DNA from: an uncultured Collinsella sp.
Lineage (GTDB): Bacteria > Actinomycetota > Coriobacteriia > Coriobacteriales > Coriobacteriaceae
Direction of reading: 5' to 3'
Assembly: GCA_958412345.1 (NCBI GenBank)
Contig: CATYSO010000001.1
Coordinates: forward strand, 62,001-126,000
Length of the DNA: 64,000 bases
Part shown: positions 46,426-54,938 of the stretch, one piece after another
Position numbering within the stretch: position 1 is the stretch's first letter
Layout: every line of letters begins with the position of its first letter
Notes under the pieces: generated by a model
The model's database searches: none
Told to the model about the DNA's origin: nothing
The model's input: only the letters and a program-made list of their open reading frames with translations
Position numbers and translations under genes: made by a program

Positions 46426-48270
46426 CTAGGCCTCCTTAGTCGTAGAAATAGAATCGGACGATACTTCGACAGGTCCGCCAAAAGTACGGGCAGCTGCGGC
46501 TCCACCGGCAAGCGGAGTCGCCATCTGGGCTTTTGTGCGTCGCGGTGCCGAAACGGGAAGTTCAAAGGCAAAGCCCATCGCAAGCAAAAACCACGTAAGC
46601 GTATAGGTTGCAATCAAAGCGGCAGCAAGGCCGCCCATCACGGCGCGTTGGGAAAATACGCTACATGCAGCCACAACCAGCACCGGAGCCTCGCAGGCAG
46701 AAAGCGCAAGCACACCCTGCAGGAACCCCGAGCGCCGATCGCGCGCAAGTGCCCCCGCGGCAACGCCGGCTATGCCTGGTAGCGCCAACGCCAGTGCGGC
46801 AATAATACCCGGTAGCGACCCAGACCACACGAGCGATCCCAAAGTCGCCGTCACGCGAGCGCCCGACGCCAGCAGCGCGGCCGAAACCACGACCACAGCC
46901 CAAACCACACCGCAGACGACCGCCGCGCCGACCATCAGCGCGCGACGAACCGCGCGGCCGGACGCATCCATGGGACACGGCGTGAGCGGCTCGCCGCGGA
47001 GCGAACGACCGACATTTTGCGCATAGTGGTCACAAAACGCCGAGAGCGCCGCCTCGACCGCCGCCGGCTCGGGACGATCTTTTTGATGGCTGGACAAACA
47101 GGCCATCACCACGTCGAACAGCTGGGCATCGACAAACGCCAGCGCATCGCGTAGCTCCTCGGAATCCGGCTCAAGCCCCAGCTGCTGGGCCTGCTCGGCT
47201 GCGGCGAGCGCCACATCGGGCTCACGACGAAGCAGCTGAGTCAAATCGCAACCGGGCGCATGGGCACCAATGGGATAGTCGGGCAGCGTGTCCATCTTGA
47301 GACGGTAGGGGCTGGCGATGTCGCGCGTCTTTTTGCGCGAACCCGAGGTGCCCGAAGTGCTCGGCGCAGCTTCGTATGGCGCGACGCCGGCAATGAGCTC
47401 GTAAACCGTGCTTGCCGCGGCATAGACGTCGATCGCCGGCGACATACGCAAAGCGCGCAGGTCGGGAATATCGTCGGTGAGCATCTCGGGCGGAGCGTAG
47501 GCCACCGTCGCGCGTCGCAGCGTGGCATAGCGCTCGGTAAAGGATGCCTTGCCGCCGGTACCGGCCACGGCCGACGCAGGCTCGAGCGCCAGCGACGAGC
47601 CAAAGTCGATCAGGCACAGGTCAAAGGTGCCCTCGGCAAGCTGCCGGTCAAGCGGTAGACGCGCCGTACGCACCATAATATTAGCGGGCGAGATATCGCG
47701 ATGGACAAAGCCCTCCCCCACCAAGCTCATGCGGCAGAGCAGGTCGAACAGGTCGCGCCCCAAGCGCGCCGCCACAAGCGGCGATAGGCGGCCGGCATCG
47801 TCCACGGCAAAGCGCGAGCGCAAGCGGGCGAGCGTCTCGCCCTCGACCCATTCCATGACAATTGCAGGCACACCGTCAACCTCGCCCCAGCCATAGAGGC
47901 GGGGAAAGCCCTTAAGGCCCGAAAGGGCGCGATGGCATTCATATTCCTCGCGAAACGCCGCTTTGAACTTGGCGACCAGCGCCTCATGGGCGGCATCGTC
48001 GTCAAACTCATCGCGCGTCGGCAAGATGAGCTGTTTGAGCGCTACGGCCTCGCCTTGGGCGTTGACGGCACGCGTCACGCGGCCGATACCGCCACGGCGC
48101 ATGGTGGCATCGTCGGCAAACAGTATCGTAAAACGACGCAGATAGGCAGGCAGTTCGTCCTGACCGAGCGCAATGGCCGGCTCAAACCCGTCGACACGCG
48201 CCAGGCGCAGGCCGATCATGGGATCGCGACCGAGCGATTGTGGTGTGGTGGATACAAGATCGGTCATCAT
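46426..48270 (-). CDS. Eukaryotic-type Ser/Thr protein kinase with C-terminal membrane segments
   Basis: This 614-residue protein has a kinase domain (about 45-420) with the ATP lysine in VALKQL (Lys79), catalytic HRDISPANIM (Asp192), IDFGSS (Asp222) and the APPEML activation-end motif, all canonical. Four membrane segments follow (about 450-475, 480-500, 510-530 and 540-570). It lacks PASTA repeats. The ATG overlaps the upstream gene's stop by four bases, and the FHA gene follows by three bases, so the three form a tight operon. The glycine-rich loop is degenerate (RRGGIGRV). Confidence 0.88.
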   Translation of the reverse strand: MMTDLVSTTPQSLGRDPMIGLRLARVDGFEPAIALGQDELPAYLRRFTILFADDATMRRGGIGRVTRAVNAQGEAVALKQLILPTRDEFDDDAAHEALVAKFKAAFREEYECHRALSGLKGFPRLYGWGEVDGVPAIVMEWVEGETLARLRSRFAVDDAGRLSPLVAARLGRDLFDLLCRMSLVGEGFVHRDISPANIMVRTARLPLDRQLAEGTFDLCLIDFGSSLALEPASAVAGTGGKASFTERYATLRRATVAYAPPEMLTDDIPDLRALRMSPAIDVYAAASTVYELIAGVAPYEAAPSTSGTSGSRKKTRDIASPYRLKMDTLPDYPIGAHAPGCDLTQLLRREPDVALAAAEQAQQLGLEPDSEELRDALAFVDAQLFDVVMACLSSHQKDRPEPAAVEAALSAFCDHYAQNVGRSLRGEPLTPCPMDASGRAVRRALMVGAAVVCGVVWAVVVVSAALLASGARVTATLGSLVWSGSLPGIIAALALALPGIAGVAAGALARDRRSGFLQGVLALSACEAPVLVVAACSVFSQRAVMGGLAAALIATYTLTWFLLAMGFAFELPVSAPRRTKAQMATPLAGGAAAARTFGGPVEVSSDSISTTKEA

Positions 48271-49172
48271 AGGGCAAGCGCCGCCACGTTATTGTTGAAG
48301 TTACCGAGCGCGACGTCATCATCGCCGTAATGGCCGACCCATTGACATAGGTTGGTGTAACAGCCCCACAGATTGGCATACTGCTGATACCACTTTGACC
48401 GGGGCGAGAATGTCTGACGACCGAACTCGGCTCGAATGACAAACATCTCCCCGACCAGGCTGTCGCACGGCCTGGGATCTCCCGTAGAGTTATAGGTCGA
48501 AACCACGTCATTGGCACGAGAAACATAGCCGTCGAGCATGTTGTACTTGGTCACAAGCCAACTGTGAATGCTCTCTTCCTCAGCAGCGGAAAGGCCACCG
48601 GAGTTTGCATCGTTGTCAGTGTTGCCGCCCGTCGAGCCGCCGTTTCCAGACCCTCCGGTAGAGGAACCCGACCCAGAGCCGCCGCCCGAACTCGACGAAT
48701 CCGAGCCGGAGCCAGAAGTATCCGAGCTACCGGGCTTTCCGGACTGCTGGGCGTCCTGCTCCTTCTGCTGCTCGACCTTATTCACCGTTGCCGCCACGCT
48801 ATTGTTGGACAACCGATCGATGATCTTGGTGTTGGTGAGCACGATGGTTTTGCCATTGGCAAGCGTGACTTCGTTGTCCGGGGCCTCGGCGCCGTCCGCG
48901 TCGTCAGTGCCAAACACAATATGCGCGACCACACTTGCCCAAGCATATCCAGTCGTGGTGCCCAGGTCACTTTTGACCTCATGCCCTACGCGCGGTTCGC
49001 GTGCGGCATGTGCCTGTATCATGGACGGCACGGTCATGCCATAGGCAGAAACGCCAGCTATGACCAGCACCAGCGAGCACGACAGCAGTGCGTACGCCCG
49101 CGGCGCCAAACCCAGTCGGCGTCGCATGCGCACCGCGGCGCCGCGCTTTGTCTGAGTGCCACCGGGCCGCAT
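48267..49172 (-). CDS. Membrane-anchored or secreted protein with Ser/Gly-rich linker
   Basis: The roughly 301-residue protein has a basic N-terminus, one membrane segment (about 25-47) followed by an exported part: an extracytoplasmic region, a Ser/Gly/Asp low-complexity linker (about 145-195) and a C-terminal domain (about 200-301) with several Trp and Cys. No family is recognised. The start is the ATG at 49172, set by GGAGGAG five bases upstream. It heads the operon with the Ser/Thr kinase and FHA genes and is a natural candidate for the signal input or a kinase target. Confidence 0.8.
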   Translation of the reverse strand: MRPGGTQTKRGAAVRMRRRLGLAPRAYALLSCSLVLVIAGVSAYGMTVPSMIQAHAAREPRVGHEVKSDLGTTTGYAWASVVAHIVFGTDDADGAEAPDNEVTLANGKTIVLTNTKIIDRLSNNSVAATVNKVEQQKEQDAQQSGKPGSSDTSGSGSDSSSSGGGSGSGSSTGGSGNGGSTGGNTDNDANSGGLSAAEEESIHSWLVTKYNMLDGYVSRANDVVSTYNSTGDPRPCDSLVGEMFVIRAEFGRQTFSPRSKWYQQYANLWGCYTNLCQWVGHYGDDDVALGNFNNNVAALAL

Positions 49173-49417
49173 GCGTTCTCCTCCAACAAAAACACGCCGC
49201 TCGGGAGCGGCGCATTCATTCGAATCCATATTTGAGTGTATCAGCGAACCCAAAAGGTTGCGCAACGAATGGGCAAATTAAGGATGCGAGTGGAAGCATC
49301 CATGCGATAAGCGGATACAAAGCATCTTTGTTGCACAACAAACTTACAGTCGCACGGGATAATTATGACTACCCCGTGCGTCGCGAGGAAAACATACGGC
49401 AGGAGCAGGCTCGCCAC

Positions 49418-50014
49418 CTAAATCGTGCGACGGGCCTCGATGGCGCGCCCAAGCGTAAGCTCGTCGGCATACTCCAGGTCGCCGCCCACGGGCAGGCCGC
49501 TCGCCAGACGCGACACCTCAACGCCCAGCGGCTTGATAGTGCGAGCCAGGTAGCTCGCCGTGGTCTCGCCCTCAATATTGGGGTTGGTGGCGATGATGAC
49601 CTCGTGGATGTCCTCGTGGCCCAAGCGTGCCAGCAGCTCGCGAATGTGCAGCTGCTCGGGGCCAATCTTGTCCATGGGACTGATCACGCCGCCCAATACG
49701 TGGTAGAGACCGTGGTAGCTGCCCGTGCGCTCGATTGCCTGGACGTCGCGCGGCTCGCCCACCACGCAAATGCGAGTGGTGTCGCGCATCGAATCCTGGC
49801 AGATGGAGCACTCGTCGGCCGTGGCGTAGTTAAAGCAACGGCTGCAAAAGTGAACCTCCTGCTTAACCTCCAGGATGGCCTCGGCCAGGCGGCGCGCCTC
49901 CTCGGCGTCAGCCTCCAACAGGTAATAGGCGATGCGCTGAGCCGACTTGGGGCCAATGCCCGGCAGGCGACCCAGCTCATCGAGCAATTTTTGCAGGCTA
50001 TGGTTAGCACTCAT
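49418..50014 (-). CDS. recR: Recombination protein RecR
   Basis: This 198-residue protein has the RecR layout: helix-hairpin-helix ([20 protein letters not shown]), a Cys4 zinc finger (CSRC...CSIC), and a TOPRIM domain ([14 protein letters not shown]). It loads RecA with RecF and RecO at gaps. It lies 13 bases downstream of ybaB, the usual recR partner. The Shine-Dalgarno site is weak. Confidence 0.96.
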   Translation of the reverse strand: MSANHSLQKLLDELGRLPGIGPKSAQRIAYYLLEADAEEARRLAEAILEVKQEVHFCSRCFNYATADECSICQDSMRDTTRICVVGEPRDVQAIERTGSYHGLYHVLGGVISPMDKIGPEQLHIRELLARLGHEDIHEVIIATNPNIEGETTASYLARTIKPLGVEVSRLASGLPVGGDLEYADELTLGRAIEARRTI

Positions 50015-50027
50015 ATATATGCGCGTC

Positions 50028-50348
50028 TTAGAACGGCATGCCCGGGATGTTGAGGCCGCCGGTGATGGCGCCCATCTGCTTGTTGGCGAGCTCGTTGACG
50101 CCGCGAACGGCCTCGTTGACGGCAGCCATAATCATGTCCTGCAGCATGTCGACGTCCTCGGGATCGAGCGCATCGGGATCGATGGTGAGGTTGACGAGCT
50201 CCATCTCGCCGTTAACGGTCACCTTGACCATGCCGCCGCCGGCAGAGGCGTCGACGGTCTGGGACTTGAGGTTCTCCTGCGCGGCGGCAAGCTGCTCCTG
50301 CATCTTGCGAGCCTGCTTCATCATCTGCTGCATGTTCATACCGGCCAT
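50028..50348 (-). CDS. ybaB: YbaB/EbfC nucleoid-associated protein
   Basis: This 106-residue protein begins with a Met/Gln-rich N-terminus ([17 protein letters not shown]) and contains the conserved [23 protein letters not shown] strand region of the YbaB family, which binds DNA as a dimer. It precedes recR, as in many bacteria. An AAAGGAG site is before the ATG at 50348. Confidence 0.94.
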   Translation of the reverse strand: MAGMNMQQMMKQARKMQEQLAAAQENLKSQTVDASAGGGMVKVTVNGEMELVNLTIDPDALDPEDVDMLQDMIMAAVNEAVRGVNELANKQMGAITGGLNIPGMPF

Positions 50349-50672
50349 GATGGCTCCTTTACGTGCGGCCGCACGCCGAGCTGCAAGGGCAGCCGGAGCA
50401 CGGCGGGACTTTCAAACTCAAAAATCGTACCACGGCGCGAGGCCAGCGAGCGGGGCGGACACGCTACCTCAGTCGATATACATGTCCTCCAATACAGACC
50501 GCTCGCAAAGATTATGCAAGGCTGCATAATATCGCACACTCAATCTAGTAGAGCCGAATCCGGCATTTCATGTGTGCCACTAAATAGCTAAATGCCGAAC
50601 CGCTGCTCGAGGCGGCGCACATGGCGGCAGGGTATAATTTGATTGTCATAGATAGCAATTTGGAGGTGCCCC
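50349..50672. other. Divergent intergenic region with a promoter for the gene at 50673
   Basis: No gene is supported in these 324 bases. A TATAAT box stands at 50633-50638 on the plus strand, 35 bases before the next start codon, with no clear -35. An inverted repeat CGGCATTT (50561-50568) with AAATGCCG (50590-50597) lies upstream. Confidence 0.5.
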
Positions 50673-51140
50673 ATGAATGCCCCCGACGCGCTCCAAAACA
50701 TCCGCTCAAAACACCCCGCTCTATATTTGGTTATCTATCTCTTTGCCGGCTGGGCATTGCTGGTTGTCGTCGCCCACGCTATAGCCTTTGGAGCAGAACT
50801 GTTAGTAGCCAGCTCGGACCAGCCCGCCGTCAAATGGGAAGCGACCGATGAGTGCACCGACGGAACCCGAACCATTTACTACAACAGCCCGTCCCTCTAC
50901 CAGGAGTTCAAGGTCAAGATAGAGGACGCCAAGATTGTCGATGCCGAGCCAGGCGTTTATTTGGCAATCGGAGCAACCGTCAACGCCGAACAAGTCGAGT
51001 ACACGGACAGCCATGCGACGTATCGCATCGACCTCAGCATCCTAGGCCGACCGTCACGCACCTGTCTGCTCGAATGCGACATACGCGGCACCACACTACA
51101 CATGTCCGAAATACAGATGCGCCCGGACAAAAGAAAGTGA
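50673..51140 (+). CDS. Single-pass membrane protein, unknown function
   Basis: The 155-residue protein has one membrane segment (about 17-45) and a C-terminal domain of about 100 residues predicted outside the membrane, with four Cys. I recognise no family. GGAGGT lies five bases before the ATG. It is convergent with the small gene at 51164. Confidence 0.7.
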   Translation: MNAPDALQNIRSKHPALYLVIYLFAGWALLVVVAHAIAFGAELLVASSDQPAVKWEATDECTDGTRTIYYNSPSLYQEFKVKIEDAKIVDAEPGVYLAIGATVNAEQVEYTDSHATYRIDLSILGRPSRTCLLECDIRGTTLHMSEIQMRPDKRK

Positions 51141-51163
51141 TGTACGGCCCGAGTCGAAACAGA

Positions 51164-51424
51164 CTAGGCATAGACTCGTCCGCCTTCGTAGGCAAAACGC
51201 AGGATAAGCGGGGCATTGTTACGTACGAAATCATCGAGTTCTTTGAGGTCTGCTTCGCTAAAGCCCTCGTGCGACACCCAATTGAATGCCGGCAAGATGC
51301 ACTCCGCCGTGTCAAAACCCCAATCGCGTGGGCGCTCCACAACGACCTTCACCGTATTGTCCTCACGGACTTCGGAATACGAAACTTGCGTATCGTCCTC
51401 AAGGCGGACATATTCCCACATCAT
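51164..51424 (-). CDS. Small conserved-looking protein, unknown function
   Basis: This 86-residue acidic protein has no membrane segment. GGAGC lies six bases before the ATG at 51424. It reads MWEYVRLEDDTQVSYSE near the start and FSEADLKELDDFVRNNAP near the end. No family is recognised. It is 54 bases downstream of dnaX and may be cotranscribed with it. Confidence 0.65.
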   Translation of the reverse strand: MMWEYVRLEDDTQVSYSEVREDNTVKVVVERPRDWGFDTAECILPAFNWVSHEGFSEADLKELDDFVRNNAPLILRFAYEGGRVYA

Positions 51425-51478
51425 AAGCTCGCTCCGTTCAAAGACGTCTCTTCTTGAGCAGTATACCCGCCTGTACAG

Positions 51479-53962
51479 CTACTCCACCGGCTTGAAGATG
51501 GTGGCCTGGCCAAAGACGTTGCGGATGAGGGCTTTGGCCTCGTCCTCGGTCTGCGGGATGCTTGGGGCTGCGCCCTGATGGCCGAAGGGGCTGCCCGCAC
51601 CGGGGTTGGACTCCCAGGGAGCCGCAGGAGCGCCCTCCTCTTTGGGGGCAGCTGCAGCAGGCTTGGGCGCGGGCGTCGCACCCGGCACGTCGAACGGAGG
51701 CAGATCGTCCCCGCCTGCATCGGCGGCAAAACCGGCGACCATGGCATCGTCGTAGGGCACCTGCTCGGATTCCCACGGTGCAGACTGCGCGGACGGCTGA
51801 GCCTTGGGAGCGGACGCGCGCTCGGGCGCGCGGGGCGCAGGCTCAGTCGGGAGCTTGCCCGTGGCGGGAGCGCCGGCAGGGTTGTCCGAGCGCAGCCAGG
51901 GGGCCTTGCCCAGGTCGGATGACTTGGGCGCAGGCGCAGCGGCAGACTTGGGCGCGGGGACCGAAGCAGCCGATTTGGCCGCGGCTGGCTTAGGCGCCGA
52001 CGGGGTCGATGCCGCTACCGGTGCCGCTTGCTGCTGCGGCGCGCTGGCGCTCGAGGATACAGGGGCCGCCGAGGACACGGGTTGCGGGTCCGCAGATGCC
52101 GCAGCCCGTGCAGATGGAGAATGCTCCTCATGTTGAGGAGCCGGCGTGCCACCTCCGTCCAGGACGTAGTCGACGGTGCGACGACCGAAGACCGCGCAGA
52201 CCGTCGGCAGGACCACCGACTGCGTATCGGCGCGACCGAGCATCTTGATGGCAAAGGTCGAGCCCGCGGGGAACGAGACCGTGAGCTTGGAACCGTCGTC
52301 GGCCGTGGCGCGAGCGTTGAGCAAAAGCCCTGCGTAGGAGGCCTGACGAGCCTTGACGCGCTCGACAACCTCGGCCCATTTGCGCTGCAGCTCTCCGGCA
52401 TCCTCGACCGCGGGGGTCTCGGCGGCACCGGCGGCAGCAACCTGGGCGGCGGTGTTGGACTGGGGCTTAGGTGCCGGAGCGGTGGCAGGCGCGGGGGCTG
52501 CAACGGGCTGAGGCGTCGGAGCCGGCGCAGACTGAGGTGCAGACGCTGCAGGCTTGGACGCCGGTGCGGACGCAGCACGAGACGCCGGCTGAGCCGCCGG
52601 AGCGGCAGCACCACGGTCCCAAGGCATTCCGCCCTGATGCGCGGACGTAGCAGCGGGGGCAGTGGATGCCGCCGGAGCGGCAGCACGGGCGCCCGAAATG
52701 AGCGTCGGCTGTTGGGCAGCAGCGGGTACGGATGCTGCAGGCGCGGCGGCCTGAGCAGCGGCCACGCTCGCCGGCACGGCGCCGTTGGCAACCATGGCCT
52801 CCAGGCGTGCCACGCGCTCGGCCAATGCCTCAATCGTTATATCAGCCTCGGGACGTGCCAGATGCGTGCAGGCAATCTCGAGCACCAGGCGCACGTCGCT
52901 CGCGCCCCTCATCTCCAGTGCGGCATCGTCGAGCACTGTCAGCACACGGGCCAGGCGGTCGGCAGGATGCTCGCCAAAGGCAGCGGCCTCGGCAGCAAGC
53001 GCCTCGGCCTGCTCGGAGCCGCCCTCAAACAGCTCGGCGCGGGCACCGGCAACGCAGGCAACGTACACGTCACGCACATGCGCCACCAGGTCGCGCGTCA
53101 GCTCCAGCAGGTCGTTTCCTTCCTCGACCTGCGCACGAATCAGTCCATAGAGCTCGGCAACATCGCGATCGGCAATGGCGCGGGAAAACTCGCCCAGAAT
53201 CTGGTCCGAAACCTCGCCTAAAAGCGAGCGGGCGTCGTCCGCATGCACAGAACCGTTACCAAAGACGCTCAGCTGCTCCAGCGTGGACAAGGCGTCGCGC
53301 ATGCCACCCTTGGCATGGCGCGCCACGATAGCCAGCGCCTCGTCGTCGTAATCGAAGCCCTCCTGCTCGCACACGTATGCCAGGCGATGCTCGATATCCT
53401 CGTTGCCGATGCGATGGAAATCGAAACGCTGGCAGCGCGAGAGGATGGTCTCCAGAATCTTTTGCGGGTCGGTGGTGCACAGCACAAAGATCACGTGCGC
53501 CGGCGGCTCCTCGAGCGTCTTGAGCAGCGCGTTGAACGCCGCCGTCGTGAGCATGTGGACCTCGTCGATGATATAAATCTTGTACTTGCCGCGCACCGGG
53601 GCAAAGTTGACGGAGTTGATGATCTCCTCGCGCACGTTGTCCACGCCGGTACGGCTTGCGGCATCGAGCTCGTAAACATCGGGGTGGCTACCCTCGGCAA
53701 TGAGCTCGCACTCCTCGCAAGTACCGTCGGGCATGCAGCCGCTTGCACCCTCGGCGCGCGCCGCCTCGGCATTGCGGCACAGCAGCGCCTTGGCCAGAAT
53801 GCGCGCCATGGTGGTCTTGCCCGTGCCGCGCGGTCCGCAGAACAGGTAGGCGTGGGACAGGCGCCCCTCGGTGATGGCGTGCTCGAGCGTCGAGACGATA
53901 TGCTGCTGGCCCACCACGGAGTCGAAGGTGAGCGGGCGATACTTTCGGTACAACGATTCCAT
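51479..53962 (-). CDS. dnaX: DNA polymerase III subunits gamma/tau
   Basis: This 827-residue clamp-loader ATPase starts MESLYRKYRPLTFDSVVGQQ and carries Walker A GPRGTGKTT (about 43-51), a Cys4 zinc site (Cys62, 76, 82, 85), Walker B IIDEVHML and the sensor 1 CTTD motif. After about residue 370 it becomes an unusually long Ala/Pro/Ser-rich region. The start is the ATG at 53962, after GGGGGAG; reading further upstream is not supported. No A-rich slippery site for programmed frameshifting is seen, so a short gamma form is not predicted. It lies away from ybaB-recR by two small genes. Confidence 0.95.
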   Translation of the reverse strand: MESLYRKYRPLTFDSVVGQQHIVSTLEHAITEGRLSHAYLFCGPRGTGKTTMARILAKALLCRNAEAARAEGASGCMPDGTCEECELIAEGSHPDVYELDAASRTGVDNVREEIINSVNFAPVRGKYKIYIIDEVHMLTTAAFNALLKTLEEPPAHVIFVLCTTDPQKILETILSRCQRFDFHRIGNEDIEHRLAYVCEQEGFDYDDEALAIVARHAKGGMRDALSTLEQLSVFGNGSVHADDARSLLGEVSDQILGEFSRAIADRDVAELYGLIRAQVEEGNDLLELTRDLVAHVRDVYVACVAGARAELFEGGSEQAEALAAEAAAFGEHPADRLARVLTVLDDAALEMRGASDVRLVLEIACTHLARPEADITIEALAERVARLEAMVANGAVPASVAAAQAAAPAASVPAAAQQPTLISGARAAAPAASTAPAATSAHQGGMPWDRGAAAPAAQPASRAASAPASKPAASAPQSAPAPTPQPVAAPAPATAPAPKPQSNTAAQVAAAGAAETPAVEDAGELQRKWAEVVERVKARQASYAGLLLNARATADDGSKLTVSFPAGSTFAIKMLGRADTQSVVLPTVCAVFGRRTVDYVLDGGGTPAPQHEEHSPSARAAASADPQPVSSAAPVSSSASAPQQQAAPVAASTPSAPKPAAAKSAASVPAPKSAAAPAPKSSDLGKAPWLRSDNPAGAPATGKLPTEPAPRAPERASAPKAQPSAQSAPWESEQVPYDDAMVAGFAADAGGDDLPPFDVPGATPAPKPAAAAPKEEGAPAAPWESNPGAGSPFGHQGAAPSIPQTEDEAKALIRNVFGQATIFKPVE

Positions 53963-54077
53963 GGGTGCTCCCCCGGGTATACTGAGTCTTGTTGCCGCGA
54001 CGGCCATGCGGTCGCACGGCATACTGCATTCATAATAACCCGTACGGCGAGCCCGCCGCGATAGGAGTCCAAAGAGT

Positions 54078-54794
54078 ATGGCAGACGCAGAGAGCAACCT
54101 CGTTCCCTCCGAAGCAGCCGACCAGGTCGAGGTCGCGCTCGAGGAGCAGGCCGCGGCCGACGACGGCATCCTGTACCTCAACGAGTACCAGTACGAAAAC
54201 GACCTCGTCACCGACTTCGCCCGCCTGGTTGCCTCGCCCAGGCGTCGCGGCTCGCTGTATGTCGCCGCTGCGATTGCCGCGCTCATCGGCATCGGCATGC
54301 TGGTGGCCGGCGGCAGCTGGATCAAGTTTGGCGTCGTCTTGATCGTATTCGGCGCCTTTTTGGCCTGGTGGAGCAAAAACCTTCACCACACGCTCGCCCG
54401 CGACTTTATCGATGCCGTCGAGGCCGACGAGTCCATGGGCGGCCGCTATCGCCGCGTCGCTGCCAACGAAGACGGCCTGATGGTATGGGGCAAGAGCGGC
54501 AAGTCGCAGTTCTTCCCGTTTGAAAAGCTCGACCACGTGCTCGACGGCGAGCGCATCTTTGTGGCCATGTTCGCCGACCAGGGCGTGACGATCCCTAAGG
54601 ACACCTTTGTCCGCGGTGATGCCGAGCAGTTCGGTCCCTTCCTTAAGGCGCGCATCAACAAAAAACTCCGCATCGAGACCAAGAAGAAGAAAATGAAGGC
54701 CGAGAAGGCCGCCGCCGAGGCCAAGCAGGGCGACAAGCCCCAGGAGACCAAAGGCAAGCAGCGCAAGCAGAAGAAGAACAGGAAGAAGCGCTAA
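54078..54794 (+). CDS. YcxB-like membrane protein
   Basis: The 238-residue protein has an acidic N-terminus, two adjacent membrane segments (about 60-100), a YcxB-like domain (about 105-200, with DGLMVWGKSGKSQFFPFEKL) and a highly basic Lys-rich tail (200-238). Family function is unknown. The ATG at 54078 has GGAG about nine bases upstream. It is divergent from dnaX and 138 bases upstream of the kinase operon. Confidence 0.7.
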   Translation: MADAESNLVPSEAADQVEVALEEQAAADDGILYLNEYQYENDLVTDFARLVASPRRRGSLYVAAAIAALIGIGMLVAGGSWIKFGVVLIVFGAFLAWWSKNLHHTLARDFIDAVEADESMGGRYRRVAANEDGLMVWGKSGKSQFFPFEKLDHVLDGERIFVAMFADQGVTIPKDTFVRGDAEQFGPFLKARINKKLRIETKKKKMKAEKAAAEAKQGDKPQETKGKQRKQKKNRKKR

Positions 54795-54849
54795 GGCCAA
54801 ACCAGACAGGCAGCCTCGCATCCCGCTATCCTCCCCATGCACCCGAGCG

Positions 54850-54858
54850 TGCTACACT
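54850..54858 (+). promoter_or_regulatory. Possible extended -10 promoter of the phosphosignalling operon
   Basis: TGCTACACT forms an extended -10 element 80 bases before the kinase start codon. It resembles the TGCTACAAT element before the YitT gene. No good -35 hexamer is seen. Confidence 0.35.
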
Positions 54859-54938
54859 AGCAGCATCTATGCCACCGCGAACGGCTCGGCTCCGCGCCCG
54901 CCACTCGCAAACGAACTTTAAACGCACGAGGGTTGGCC

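Noticed and set aside
51479..53962. Programmed ribosomal frameshift in dnaX giving a gamma subunit
   Set aside because: No A-rich slippery heptamer or following stop codon in the -1 frame with a suitable stimulator was found.
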